Shown: positions 34,954 to 44,957 of the stretch, one piece after another | How positions within the stretch are numbered: the first letter of the stretch is position 1 | How the letters are laid out: every line of letters starts with the position of its first letter | From: DATMRF01 sp035566435 | GTDB lineage: Bacteria; Verrucomicrobiota; Verrucomicrobiia; Limisphaerales; UBA8199 | Length of the DNA: 64,000 bases | NCBI GenBank assembly: GCA_035566435.1 | Contig: DATMRF010000143.1 | Coordinates: 7,604-71,603, forward strand | Reading direction: 5' to 3' | The notes under the pieces: model-generated | What the model saw: the letters and a program-made list of their open reading frames with translations, nothing else | What the model was told of the DNA's origin: nothing | Database searches by the model: none | Program-made: the position numbers and the translations under genes

Positions 34954-36789
34954 CTATTTGGACGATTTCTGCGACGAGATCGCAGCGCGGTTGGCAGCGG
35001 CGACTTTTTGCCAATCCATTTTCACCATCTCGCGGTCGTAGGTCATCAGGCCGTTGACTTCCACTTCCACATCGGTGGTTTGAGTATAGACGGCGGCGGA
35101 CAATCCCTTCTCGCCGACCAGAGGAACGAGTTTGGTGACCAGGTCGAGGTAGGCCGAGGTGAGCGCAGGAGCGTTGGTGTAGCTGCGGTAGCCCCAGTTC
35201 TTTTCCGATTGCCAGGTGTGGCCGCTGAGAGGCAGGCCGAGCCCGCCGAATTCGCCCAGCACGATGGCGCGTTTCTGCTCCGGTTCGGGCGCGCCGGGAC
35301 CAGGATACTTGTGCATGTCGTTGACGTCGCCGACGCCGCGGTCGGCCCAACCACTGGTGTCATCGACGAGTCGCGAGGGGTCGCGCTGCTTGATAGATTC
35401 AGCGACGCGCGCGGTCTCCCATTGGCCCCAGCCCTCGTTGTAGGGCACCCACATAACGATGCAAGGATGGTTGCCCCGGCCTTCAACCAGGGCAGCCAGT
35501 TCGAGCTCAAATCCATTGCCCGATTCGGGTGAGCGCGTGATGTCGGGGTCCCGCGGGCGGATATATTTGTCGCCACTGGGCATGTCCTGCCAGACGAGGA
35601 GGCCGAGTTTGTCGCACCAATAATACCAGCGGTCGGGCTCCACCTTCACGTGCTTTCGCGCCAGGTTGAAGCCGAGCTTTTTGGTGGTCTCAATGTCGGA
35701 GCGCAGGGCTTCGTCGGTTGGCGCGGTGTAAAGGCCATCGGGCCAGAAGCCCTGGTCGAGCGGACCGAACTGGAAATAAGGCTGGTTGTTCAACATCAGG
35801 CGGGTGAACCCGTTCTGGTCCTTGCCGAGCGAGGTTTTCCGCATACCGAAATAGCTTTCGACTTTGTCGAGGGTCCGGCCACCGAGCTTCAACCGAGCGA
35901 CCAACGTGTACAGGTGCGGGTGTTCAGGCGACCAGAGCTTCGGACGGTCCAGTTGGAGTCGCAGATCCGTTCCCGGCGCGCCCTTCGCACTGGCGACCTC
36001 GGCGATACCATCGCGGGCGCTTAACTCTACCGAGTATCCGCTGACCAGCGACGGGGTCGTCGGGCGGACGATGACGCTGTTGTGGTCAATGTCCGGCGTG
36101 ATTTTCAGGCCGGTGAAATACGCGGCATCGACGGGTTCGAGCCAAACGGTTTGCCAAATGCCGCTGGTAGGCGTGTACCAGATGCCGCCGGGTTTGCGGA
36201 CTTGCTTGCCGCGGGGTTGGGTGCCGGCATCGGTCGGGTCCCAAACCGAGACGAGCAGTTCGTTCGGAACGGCGGGCTTGATCGCGCCCGTGATGTCGAG
36301 GGTAAAGCCGTCGTATCCACCGCGATGCCAGCCCACCTCTTTTCCGTTGACCCACACGGTAGTCTCGAAATCGACGGCGCCGAAATGCAGCAGCACGCGG
36401 CGCCCGAGCCATTTGCGCGGCAGTTCGAAGGTGCGTTGATACCACATGCGGTCGTTCTCGGTGACGCGCTGCATGACGCCCGAAAGCGCGGACTCGACCG
36501 GGAACGGCACCAGGATTTGGGTTTGAACGGCGGCGTTGGTGGCGTCTTTGGGGGTGATGGCGAAATCCCAGAGTCCGTTGAGGTTGAGCCAATCGGAGCG
36601 GACGAGTTGGGGCCGTGGGTATTCGGGGTGGGCATTATGGGGGGAAACGTCAGCAGCCCAGCGGGTCTTGAGCGGGCCCTGCATCGCCACCCAAGCGGAC
36701 GCAGGAAGATGGGAAAGAAACAGAATTGCGGGGAGAGCCCATCTGCGCGCGGAATGAAACATAATAGAGAAAAGCGGTTTTTTGATCAT
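34954..36789 (-). CDS. Secreted GH2-family glycosidase (beta-galactosidase-like)
   Basis: 611 residues with a signal peptide (WALPAILFLSHLPASA). The GH2 order is seen: sugar-binding jelly-roll (LNGLWDFAITPK, FHFGAVDFETTVWVNG-type segment, YDGFTLDIT), immunoglobulin-like domain, then the TIM barrel. The acid/base is the Glu in MWVPYNEGW (about E452) and the likely nucleophile the Glu in VLGEFGGLGLP (about E513). It lacks the C-terminal domain of LacZ, so it belongs to the shorter GH2 types acting on galactose, glucuronate or related linkages. Sits between the GH127 and pectate-lyase-like genes, pointing to pectin side chains. Confidence 0.88.
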   Translation of the reverse strand: MIKKPLFSIMFHSARRWALPAILFLSHLPASAWVAMQGPLKTRWAADVSPHNAHPEYPRPQLVRSDWLNLNGLWDFAITPKDATNAAVQTQILVPFPVESALSGVMQRVTENDRMWYQRTFELPRKWLGRRVLLHFGAVDFETTVWVNGKEVGWHRGGYDGFTLDITGAIKPAVPNELLVSVWDPTDAGTQPRGKQVRKPGGIWYTPTSGIWQTVWLEPVDAAYFTGLKITPDIDHNSVIVRPTTPSLVSGYSVELSARDGIAEVASAKGAPGTDLRLQLDRPKLWSPEHPHLYTLVARLKLGGRTLDKVESYFGMRKTSLGKDQNGFTRLMLNNQPYFQFGPLDQGFWPDGLYTAPTDEALRSDIETTKKLGFNLARKHVKVEPDRWYYWCDKLGLLVWQDMPSGDKYIRPRDPDITRSPESGNGFELELAALVEGRGNHPCIVMWVPYNEGWGQWETARVAESIKQRDPSRLVDDTSGWADRGVGDVNDMHKYPGPGAPEPEQKRAIVLGEFGGLGLPLSGHTWQSEKNWGYRSYTNAPALTSAYLDLVTKLVPLVGEKGLSAAVYTQTTDVEVEVNGLMTYDREMVKMDWQKVAAANRAAISSQKSSK

Positions 36790-36931
36790 AGTTAAGAATG
36801 CTGGCGATTGATTAATTCTTAGCCGTTCTGCTGGCAGGAATATGGGGCAGAATCGGAGCTTGAAGCGGGCGCTTTACCCACTTGTGTTGGTCTTTTTTCA
36901 TATTCATGCCATCAATTTTCCTGCGAGCTTT

Positions 36932-39019
36932 TCAATTTCTGGCCGTCCATTCGTGGGCCTCGGGGCCGGTGCCGATTACTGGGAAAGCCGTCACCCGCAG
37001 GCGAGCAGCCCCCATCGGGATAAGCGTGACGGTTTCCTCCGGCGCGTCGGATTTTATCGGGCTCGGCTGAAGCTTCGCGATTAATCCGGATGCTTCCTGC
37101 TTCCAGGCGGGGATTCTTCTTGCCCTGACTCGGAGCTCGAGCGGGGCCGTTTCCGGCGTGAAGGGCTGCGCAGCCAACGGTCGGCGTTCCTTGATCAACT
37201 TAAAGGATTTCGCCGGGTTCTTCTTATCGAGCACCAGGCCATAATTCCACGGCGTGGTGGGAAAGACCTCCAACTCAGGCCATTGGTCGGTGCCACCGTA
37301 TCGGGACCAGCGAGCGCCGAGTTTCAACGAGAAGCTCAACGGGCCATAATCGACTGAAACCGCGTTTTGGTTTTTCGTCCATTGCCGAACAGACAGCCGC
37401 ATGGGCAGTTCGAGGGTCACGCGGTCCCCATCGTTCCACGTGCGCTGCACCACAACATAAGATAGCGGCCTTGCCTCGAGGCGGACTGCTTTCGCATTTA
37501 TCTTCAGAGATGCGCCAGCGCACCAGCGCGGGATGCGCAGGTAAAAGGGAAAGGCGACCGAGTTCGTGGCTGACACCTTAAACTCTACGTTCTGGCCAAA
37601 AGGATAGTCGGTGTCTTCGCTAATCTTAATTACCGCCCCATCGCCAACTCGAGCGGCCACCTCGCTCGCAGCGTAGAGGGAGGCGCAGAGCCCGCGGTCG
37701 GGCGTCGCCAGCCACAGTTCCTCGGCGTAATAAGGCCAGCCGTGGGATACGTTATGCTGGCAACAACGATAGACCTCGCCCGGGCTGTAAGAGAACATGG
37801 TGCCTTCGTTTTGCACACCGGGACTTTTGTTGTTTTTATCGAGCTGCACCTGGTTGGCACAAGTCAGATAATGCAGTCCCTTCAGATCGGGAGTGAGCGC
37901 GGCGGGCAGTGAGTTGAAGGCAAGTTCTTCGCAGCGGTCGGCCCAGAGCGGGTTGCCGCCGATCCGGGTCAGCATTTCGAAGCTGTGCATGAACTCGACG
38001 ATGCCACAGGTTTCGAAGCCCTGTCTCGGGTCGGTGAACCCGGGGCGGCAGTTTTCATCACCGCCAAATCCGCCTCCGGGGAATTGCCCGTAAAGGTCCA
38101 TGACGGTTTCATAGTTGCGTTCGGCGTCTGCGAGGAATTTATGGTCGAGCGCTTGCTGATAATAGACGGCGGGCTCGCGGAATCCCTGGGCGATATTGAC
38201 GTTATGCCAATTGATGACGCCGGTGTCCCAGCGGGCCATATGGTCATGAATCTTTTTGGCGAGGTCGAGCAGCCACGATTCGCCCGTGCGGTTGTACAGC
38301 CAGTAGGCGGTTTCGATGTTGTCGCCGAACCGGAGTTTGGGCCAGTAACCGGCCCCGAAATTCTCGCCCGGCTGCGTGTTCAACCAGCGGAAGTATTTTG
38401 TCAGGAACGGCAGAACGCGCGGGTCGCCGGTGGCTTCATAAAACGACTGCAGGACGTCGCACATCACCATGTGCGGCCACAAATCGGGCAAGCCCTTGAG
38501 GCTGGTCTTGAGGCTGCGCGGCCCGAACCAGCCGTCCGCTTCCTGACTATTCAGGACAGCGTCGAGCCACCGTCGCGCTTCCTTTGCAAGCGATTCGTCC
38601 TTGAGGACGTACCCGAGGTCGCCGTAGCCTTTGAGCCAGTACGGCAGCTCTTCCCAGCCGCTATGCCCCTGCCCTTGCGGGTCGGCCCAGGCGTTGCCTT
38701 CGAACTTGCACCACTTCGAAATTTCTTCGAGATGGCCGGTCATGCCCTGCGCTTCGAGTTCGAGTTGGTGTCGCAGCCAACCACGAGGCGTAATGCTGCC
38801 GATGGGCAGTTTGAGGAACGGACTCGGTTGAAGCGGCGCCCGATTGGCGGTGTAAAACTGGTTGGAAGATGAAGCCGGGGGTGAGTCGAGCACTGTGACT
38901 TCGGTCTGGTTCGCAGCGGCCACGCCAACCGATTGGGAGAGTGAAGAGAAGAAGAGCCATGTTACTCCGAGAGTGGCAGAGAGCGCAAAGTGGTGGCAGG
39001 AACTCAGATTTACATTCAT
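36932..39019 (-). CDS. Secreted GH127 beta-L-arabinofuranosidase-like enzyme (DUF1680)
   Basis: 695 residues with a signal peptide. The (alpha/alpha)6 barrel carries the GH127/GH146 metal-cysteine site: E336 and C338 in FETCGIVEF, and the C419-C420 pair in YRCCQHNVSHGW. In characterised GH127 enzymes a glutamate and three cysteines bind zinc and one of the cysteines is the nucleophile; the same spacing is visible here. The C-terminal beta-sandwich follows. It removes beta-L-arabinofuranose from glycoproteins or pectic chains. It is the first gene of the four-enzyme minus-strand run; about 140 bases separate it from GH2. Confidence 0.9.
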   Translation of the reverse strand: MNVNLSSCHHFALSATLGVTWLFFSSLSQSVGVAAANQTEVTVLDSPPASSSNQFYTANRAPLQPSPFLKLPIGSITPRGWLRHQLELEAQGMTGHLEEISKWCKFEGNAWADPQGQGHSGWEELPYWLKGYGDLGYVLKDESLAKEARRWLDAVLNSQEADGWFGPRSLKTSLKGLPDLWPHMVMCDVLQSFYEATGDPRVLPFLTKYFRWLNTQPGENFGAGYWPKLRFGDNIETAYWLYNRTGESWLLDLAKKIHDHMARWDTGVINWHNVNIAQGFREPAVYYQQALDHKFLADAERNYETVMDLYGQFPGGGFGGDENCRPGFTDPRQGFETCGIVEFMHSFEMLTRIGGNPLWADRCEELAFNSLPAALTPDLKGLHYLTCANQVQLDKNNKSPGVQNEGTMFSYSPGEVYRCCQHNVSHGWPYYAEELWLATPDRGLCASLYAASEVAARVGDGAVIKISEDTDYPFGQNVEFKVSATNSVAFPFYLRIPRWCAGASLKINAKAVRLEARPLSYVVVQRTWNDGDRVTLELPMRLSVRQWTKNQNAVSVDYGPLSFSLKLGARWSRYGGTDQWPELEVFPTTPWNYGLVLDKKNPAKSFKLIKERRPLAAQPFTPETAPLELRVRARRIPAWKQEASGLIAKLQPSPIKSDAPEETVTLIPMGAARLRVTAFPVIGTGPEAHEWTARN

Positions 39020-39103
39020 CGATTAGGGGCCGCTCTTGGAACTGCGGCTCGGCGTTATTAAAGAGGTCGGGCTGCGCCCAAGTCAAGCCAAGCGCTTTCT
39101 AAT

Positions 39104-40828
39104 TCATTGATTCGCTGACGCTCTCCAGTCGAGCACCTTGAGTTGCATCGTCCGTCGCCCGTTGTAGTCGTTGATTTGCGGTGTGAAGGCGAGGTCGAAG
39201 CGGTCGGTTGGAGGCGATTGTTCGGCGGCATTCCACCACACGGCCTCGTGGGACTGCCGGCCGTCCGCAAGCCACATTTTGACGTGTTGCTTATCAGCAC
39301 CCATCCGTTGCAAAGGACGCTGATGGCTAACATTGCGGACGAAAAACTGCGGGAGCGGATTCCCCTGCCCCGCCGGTCGCAAGCGAGCAAGCTGCGCCAG
39401 GCACTCCAGGGTCAGGTCCTGCAGAATCACCTCGCCGTCGAGCCGCAACACCGGCTGCAAGAGTTCCGGGTTGAGCGCGCGGCGGGCGACTTCGTTCAGG
39501 CGAACGCGGAAGGCCTCGAGTTTTCCCGGCAAGATGGCGAGTCCCGCCGCCATGGCGTGCCCGCCATGCCGCACCAGCAGATCCCCGCAGTCGCGCAAGG
39601 CCGCGGCCAGGTCGAACCCGGCGATGCTCCGGCCTGACCCCCGCCATTCCTCGCCTTCGCCGCCGACGATGATGGTGGGCCGATAAAACCGCTGCAACAC
39701 ACGCGAGGCAACGATCCCAACCACGCCGATGTGCCAGGAGGCCCGGCCTTCGACGATCACGAAATCAGTTTCGGGCTTGAAGCTTGCGCGAACGACAGCC
39801 GTAGCCTCTTCGGCGATGCCACGCTCGAGGTTCTGCCGTTCGCGGTTGCAGGCATCCAGGTCCCGCACGAGGGACGCGGCCACCGCCGGGTCATCGGCCA
39901 ACAGCAGGTGCAGCGCCGACTCGGCCGTCTCAAGGCGCCCGGCGGCATTCAACCGCGGCGCGAGCTGGAAACCAACTTCGAAAGGACCGAGGGTCGCCGG
40001 GCATTGGGCGATTTTTTTCAAAGCGACCAGACCGGGCCGCTCGGTCGAGTTCAGGCGTTCCAGCCCGGCAGAAACCAGGATGCGGTTTTCACCTGTTAGC
40101 GGCACGATGTCAGCGATCGTGCCGAGGGCGACGAGGTCGAGCAGCGGGCGCAGGTCAAACTCGACCGCGCCAGGCAGGCCGGTTTCGCGACCTCGTTTCA
40201 CGAGGGCGTGCGCGAGTTTGAATGCGAGGCCGGCCGAACAGAGCTCGGAGAAAGCAACCTCGCCCGTCTGGCAGAGCTGCGGGTTTACCAGGGCGAGCGC
40301 AGCCGGCGCCGGCGTCGAGACCTGGTGGTGGTCCAGCACGATGACGTCCACTCCGCGCTGTTGCAGCCAGGCGATGGACTCCGCCGTCGTGGAGCCGCAA
40401 TCCACCGCCAGGAGCAGGGTGACCGGAAATTTCCTGAGGCAATTCTCGACGGCTTCGCGACTGAGCCCGTAGCCTTCGTCCATGCGATGGGGCAGATACG
40501 CGTCGACGGTCCACCCCAGGCCGCGCAACACCTCGAGCAAGAGCGCGGTCGAGGTGACGCCGTCCACGTCGTAATCGCCGAAGATGACGACCCGTTCGCG
40601 CTGGTTACGCGCCTGGAAAAGCCGGTCGATGGCGGCGGCCATGTTCGGCAGCAGGAAAGGGTCAGCCAGGCTTCTGAGCCGAGGTTCGAGAAAATCGCTG
40701 ATGAGGGCCGGCTCAACAAACCCCCGATTGAGCAGGCATTGAGCCAGCAGCGGCGAGATCTTGAGGGCTGCCACCAGCTCGGCGGCGAGAGCGGGCTGGG
40801 CCGGCGCGACTGACCAGCGGAACTTCAT
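39104..40828 (-). CDS. recJ: Single-stranded-DNA-specific exonuclease RecJ
   Basis: 574 residues, the expected size. The DHH-family motifs are present: FGDYDVDGVTSTAL (D87), AVDCGSTT, the DHH triad in VIVLDHHQVS (166-168), and DIVPLTGENR, followed by the DHHA1 block (GGHAMAAGLAI) and an OB-fold at the end. RecJ degrades 5' single-stranded ends in recombination, base-excision and mismatch repair. Its ATG overlaps the TGA of the upstream terC-like gene by four bases (ATGA), so the two are translationally coupled. Confidence 0.95.
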   Translation of the reverse strand: MKFRWSVAPAQPALAAELVAALKISPLLAQCLLNRGFVEPALISDFLEPRLRSLADPFLLPNMAAAIDRLFQARNQRERVVIFGDYDVDGVTSTALLLEVLRGLGWTVDAYLPHRMDEGYGLSREAVENCLRKFPVTLLLAVDCGSTTAESIAWLQQRGVDVIVLDHHQVSTPAPAALALVNPQLCQTGEVAFSELCSAGLAFKLAHALVKRGRETGLPGAVEFDLRPLLDLVALGTIADIVPLTGENRILVSAGLERLNSTERPGLVALKKIAQCPATLGPFEVGFQLAPRLNAAGRLETAESALHLLLADDPAVAASLVRDLDACNRERQNLERGIAEEATAVVRASFKPETDFVIVEGRASWHIGVVGIVASRVLQRFYRPTIIVGGEGEEWRGSGRSIAGFDLAAALRDCGDLLVRHGGHAMAAGLAILPGKLEAFRVRLNEVARRALNPELLQPVLRLDGEVILQDLTLECLAQLARLRPAGQGNPLPQFFVRNVSHQRPLQRMGADKQHVKMWLADGRQSHEAVWWNAAEQSPPTDRFDLAFTPQINDYNGRRTMQLKVLDWRASANQ

Positions 40829-41793
40829 TTGGGGCCGGCTTTTTTCTCACGGTACGCCGCCGTGACGGAAAGCAGGATGGAGCTAAGGATAATCGCGGCG
40901 ACGACCAGCAGCGAAACCGAAATAGGGATCTCGACCTGGAACCAGAGCGGCTCCACGCCTTCATGCGGATCGAGCAGCATTTTGACGCCGATAAAGATGA
41001 GCACGACTGAGAGGCCCACTTTAAGGTAGCGGAAATAGCCAATGGCGCCGGCCAGCACGAAATACATTGAGCGCAACCCGAGGATGGCAAAAACATTCGA
41101 GGTGAAGATGATGAATGGTTTGGTCGTGACCGCAAAGATGGCCGGGATGGAGTCGAGGGCGAAAACCAAGTCGGAGGTCTCGACCATGACCAGGACCAGG
41201 GCCAGCGGCGTGAGCGCGCGCGCGCCGTTCCAGCGCGTGATGAACTTTTGACCATCCAGGTGAGGGCTTACGGGGTACACTTTCCGCACCCACCGGATGA
41301 CGCGGTTCTTTTCGGGTGCCACCTCGGGCTTGGCAAAAAGCATTTTGATGCCCGTGTAAAGGATGAACGCGCCTAGAGCGTAAAGGACCCAATGGAGGAG
41401 CATAATGAGCGCCACGCCGACGCCAATCATGAACCCGCGCATCACGAGCGCGCCGAGAATCCCCCAGAACAACACCCGGTGTTGATGCTCGGAAGGAACC
41501 CCGAAACAAGCGAAGATGAGCGCAATGACGAAGACGTTATCCATCGAAAGGGATAACTCGATGAGGTAGCCGGTGACAAACTCGAGAGATTCTTTCTGCC
41601 CGCGAAGAGGTTTGAGCGACAGCGCGAACAGCATCGCAAGGCCGAACCAAATCGCACTCCATACCAGGGCCTCGCGGAAACTGACCACATGCGCGCGGCG
41701 ATGGAACAGGCCGAGATCCAGCGCCAGGAAAATCAGGACGCATGAAATGAAACCGACCCAGTGCCAGGGGGTGATCTGAATCAGCGCAAGCAT
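40825..41793 (-). CDS. TerC-family integral membrane protein
   Basis: About 322 residues from the ATG at 41793 (upstream frame to 41862 is unlikely to be translated). Seven or more helices with the TerC/Alx signatures: LIELSLSMDNVFVIALIFACFGVP, and the second conserved acidic helix TSDLVFALDSIPAIFAVTT. Members are linked to manganese efflux, metal-tellurite resistance and co-translocational metalation of exported proteins. It is coupled to recJ by an ATGA overlap, a housekeeping-type neighbour that says little about function. The metal role is family knowledge, not seen here. Confidence 0.9.
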   Translation of the reverse strand: MLALIQITPWHWVGFISCVLIFLALDLGLFHRRAHVVSFREALVWSAIWFGLAMLFALSLKPLRGQKESLEFVTGYLIELSLSMDNVFVIALIFACFGVPSEHQHRVLFWGILGALVMRGFMIGVGVALIMLLHWVLYALGAFILYTGIKMLFAKPEVAPEKNRVIRWVRKVYPVSPHLDGQKFITRWNGARALTPLALVLVMVETSDLVFALDSIPAIFAVTTKPFIIFTSNVFAILGLRSMYFVLAGAIGYFRYLKVGLSVVLIFIGVKMLLDPHEGVEPLWFQVEIPISVSLLVVAAIILSSILLSVTAAYREKKAGPK

Positions 41794-41989
41794 GTGGCGA
41801 AAGCCGAGCCGAGTTGCCGGTTGCCGGTTAAAAGTCGCAGGTGGGCGGCCCCGAACCTCCAACCTTCAACCCGCGAGCCACGACCTGAAGCGCTGGCGGC
41901 GAAGTTCCGCTCCCCGGCGGCGGCATTGGCGCCTTTGCAGATCCGGGCAACGGTGAAAGGCCGCACCGGTTGACCCTTCATGGCCGGCG

Positions 41990-44479
41990 CTAGCCGCGAA
42001 CCGGGGCAGCAGCGGCTTGCGCCGGGATCGGCGACACGCCGATAGCCGGACGCTGGCCCTTGTGCCACCACAGCACCAGCGCGCTCGCAATGTAGATGCT
42101 GGAGTAGGTTCCCGTGATAATGCCGATCAGGAAAGTGAAGGCAAAGTCGTTGATCTCGCCGCCGCCGAAGATGAACAGCGACATTGTGGCCAGGAAGACA
42201 GTGCCGGAGGTGATGATCGTCCGGCTCAAGGTTTGGTTGAGCGCCTGGTTCATCACTTCCCTGAACGTTCCCCGGATGCCCAGCTTCAAATCCTCACGAA
42301 TTCGGTCGAAGATGACGATGGTGTCATTGGTGGAAAAGCCGATGATGGTCAGGATTGCGGCGACGCTTGTAGCATTGAATTGGCGTCCCGACAGATAATA
42401 AATGCCAATTGTCATCAGCACGTCGTGGATAACGGCCAGGACCGCCCCGACGGCAAACGAGAACTCATACCGGAAGGCCACATAGACCAGGATGCCGAAA
42501 AGCGAGAGCAGCGAGGCAATGATGGCTGATTGCTGGATGTCCTTGCCGACCGAGGCGCCGACGGTGTCCTGTGCGATCAAGCGGAAATGACCCGCTTGCA
42601 GGCCCTCCACCGTCTTTTGAACGACATCGTTCGTCATGTGGAGTGAGTCCACCCGCAATAACTCGCGGCCGCTGACCAGGTCCTTTTGATACTGGATCAA
42701 CGGGTCATTGACGCCTGAACTGGTAAGGGCGGCACGGACCGTCTCGGTGGGGAGTTTCTCCTGGAACGAGAACGAGGTGCTGTCGCCTCCGACGAAATCG
42801 CGGCCGAAAGCGCTGGCGCCCCGGTGGATGCCGTAGCCGACCCCGATGGCAATGATCAGCCAGGACATGATGAAGGCCGGCTTGGCCAGCTTCATGAAAT
42901 CCAGCTTGCTGGCGCGGATGAAGTGAAGCATCGGCACGGACTTGAGCCAACCCCGGTCGAGCATGAAATCGAAAATCATGCGGGTAACGATCAGGGCGGT
43001 GAACAGGCTCGCCGCGACGCCGATGGTCAGCGCCACGCCGAAGCCCTTGATCGGGCCCGTGCCCATGAAAATGAGGATGATGGAGGAAATGAGCGTCGTG
43101 ACGTGGGAGTCAAAAATGGTTCCGAACGCACGGCTGTAACCGGCGGCGATCGCGCCGCGGAGAGATTTGCCCTTGGCCGTCTCCTCCCGAATGCGTTCGT
43201 AGATCAGCACGTTCGCATCGACCGCCATCCCGACGGTCAACACGATGCCGGCGATTCCGGGCAGGGTCAGAGTGGTGCCCACCGAGCACATCACCCCGAG
43301 GAGGATGATGATGTTGGCGAGCAAAGCGACGTTGGCGACCATGCCGGCGATCATATAATAGACCAGCATGAACGCGGAGACAGCCAGGGTGCCATAAATG
43401 GCGGCGCGGACACCGCTCCGAATCGAGTCTATTCCCAGCGTCGGATCAACCACTCGCGACGCTATGATGCCGAGGGGCGTTTTCAACGGATTCTCGAGCA
43501 CGTTCTGCAATTGAAAGGCCTCCTGCTGGTTGTAATCACCTTCGATGACGCCGCTGCCGCCGGTGATCGGGTTCTTAATGACCGGCGCGGTCTGCAGTTC
43601 GCCGTCCAGGATGATGGCCAGTTGTCGATTTACGTTATCGGTGGTAATGCGCCCGAAGGTGTCGGCGGCGATGGAATCGAGTGTGAACGCTATCTCGGGC
43701 CGTCCGAGATTGTCGCGCGTCACCATAGCGCTCTTGATCCCGCCCACCATTTCGGCGCGCTTCTTGACCAAGTATTTTTCCAGTTGTTTGGCACCGTTGG
43801 GCAACGTCTTAGCGTGGGTCATGACCTGATAGCCTGGCGGTATGATGCCTTGATCGACGAGGTTCTTGCTGTCTTCGTGAACGAGTTTGAATTCGAGAAA
43901 GGCGGCTTTCTTGATAGCGATCTTCGCGTTTTCCTGGTCCGCCGCCGAAAGGCCAGGCAACTGCACCAGAATCCGGTTGTTCCCTTCGGGCTGGATGATG
44001 GGCTCGGCGACGCCGAATTTATCGACCCGCTTGCGCAGCACCTCCACGGCCTGGGAGAGAGCGCCGCTGTTATCGGCAGCGTTGGTCAGGCTCGAGGTAT
44101 CCATCTCCACCAGGAAGGAGGTGCCGCCCTTCAGGTCCAGGCCAAGGCGGATGCGTCCGGCCGCTTTCGGTTCGCGCTGGAGCCGGTTGAGAATGTAAGT
44201 CGTCGGGTGGGCCTCGGTCTTCGCCTCAAAGAACGGGAAGTAACGAGTGATCTCGTTGGTGCCAATCGCTGCAACCAGGTTGTCATAGGCCTTTTCGGGA
44301 GCGGCCTTTTCGAGACCCTGGGCCGTTTGAACAATCGTCTTAAAGGTGGCATCCTGATTGACCCCACGCTCGCGAAAATACTGCACCAGGTCCATCCCCG
44401 TGGGCGGGTATAACTCATACGCCGACCAGAGAATCACCAGGGACACCAAGACAAAACGCCAAACATTATTTCGATTCAT
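41990..44479 (-). CDS. secDF: Fused protein translocase subunit SecDF
   Basis: 829 residues in one chain, joining SecD and SecF. The SecD half opens RLGLDLKGGTSFLVEMDTSS, has the periplasmic P1 region, then the helix block GMAVDANVLIYERIREE with the conserved D and R residues used in proton flow. The SecF half shows GIHRGASAFGRDFVGGDSTS and the matching STNDTIVIFDRIREDLKL block. About twelve membrane helices in total. SecDF pulls exported proteins across the membrane using the proton gradient; here it would serve the many secreted hydrolases. Nine bases separate it from yajC, forming a yajC-secDF operon. Confidence 0.95.
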   Translation of the reverse strand: MNRNNVWRFVLVSLVILWSAYELYPPTGMDLVQYFRERGVNQDATFKTIVQTAQGLEKAAPEKAYDNLVAAIGTNEITRYFPFFEAKTEAHPTTYILNRLQREPKAAGRIRLGLDLKGGTSFLVEMDTSSLTNAADNSGALSQAVEVLRKRVDKFGVAEPIIQPEGNNRILVQLPGLSAADQENAKIAIKKAAFLEFKLVHEDSKNLVDQGIIPPGYQVMTHAKTLPNGAKQLEKYLVKKRAEMVGGIKSAMVTRDNLGRPEIAFTLDSIAADTFGRITTDNVNRQLAIILDGELQTAPVIKNPITGGSGVIEGDYNQQEAFQLQNVLENPLKTPLGIIASRVVDPTLGIDSIRSGVRAAIYGTLAVSAFMLVYYMIAGMVANVALLANIIILLGVMCSVGTTLTLPGIAGIVLTVGMAVDANVLIYERIREETAKGKSLRGAIAAGYSRAFGTIFDSHVTTLISSIILIFMGTGPIKGFGVALTIGVAASLFTALIVTRMIFDFMLDRGWLKSVPMLHFIRASKLDFMKLAKPAFIMSWLIIAIGVGYGIHRGASAFGRDFVGGDSTSFSFQEKLPTETVRAALTSSGVNDPLIQYQKDLVSGRELLRVDSLHMTNDVVQKTVEGLQAGHFRLIAQDTVGASVGKDIQQSAIIASLLSLFGILVYVAFRYEFSFAVGAVLAVIHDVLMTIGIYYLSGRQFNATSVAAILTIIGFSTNDTIVIFDRIREDLKLGIRGTFREVMNQALNQTLSRTIITSGTVFLATMSLFIFGGGEINDFAFTFLIGIITGTYSSIYIASALVLWWHKGQRPAIGVSPIPAQAAAAPVRG

Positions 44480-44487
44480 GAGACAGA

Positions 44488-44832
44488 CTAAGATTCGCTG
44501 GACTCGCCGCTACGCTTGGTGATTTCAGAAACTCCAGATTTATTGACTTCGAATTTGGAATCCATCGAGCGCACCACGACGGTCTTTTCTTTGACCGTAA
44601 CGACCTCACCGACGATGCCGCCGGAGGTCACGACCTCGTCTCCGCGCCGGACGGTCTTGAGCATGGCGGCGTGATCCTTGGCCTTCTTGGACTGGGGCCG
44701 GATGAGCACCAGGTAAAAGACCACGATGAGCAGCACCATCGGCACAAGGTTGACCCAGGCAGGGGGCTGAGATTGCCCCGGCTGAGCCGGCTGCCCCATG
44801 GCGAGGATTGCGCCCGCATTCAACAAATTCAT
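44488..44832 (-). CDS. yajC: Preprotein translocase subunit YajC
   Basis: About 114 residues from the ATG at 44832. A single N-terminal membrane helix (LVPMVLLIVVFYLVLIRP) is followed by QSKKAKDHAAMLKTVRRGDEVVTSGGIVGEV, the YajC signature. It associates with SecDF at the translocon. The open frame runs to 44940, but that extension overlaps the control region of the divergent kinase gene and shows no family sequence. Confidence 0.92.
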   Translation of the reverse strand: MNLLNAGAILAMGQPAQPGQSQPPAWVNLVPMVLLIVVFYLVLIRPQSKKAKDHAAMLKTVRRGDEVVTSGGIVGEVVTVKEKTVVVRSMDSKFEVNKSGVSEITKRSGESSES

Positions 44833-44957
44833 ATGATCAAATGAGCCAATCAGGGTAGTGAGGCTTGTGTATTTGGCAAGCCAAAGGTTTAGATTCTCTT
44901 TGCGTGGCGCGGTTGCAGCAGGTAGTATCGGGCAAAGCAAGAACGCAGGACCAGCGG

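Noticed and set aside
42824..44413. 529-codon plus-strand frame opposite secDF
   Set aside because: Shadow; its sequence is D-, H- and G-rich with no recognisable domain, while SecDF motifs are complete.
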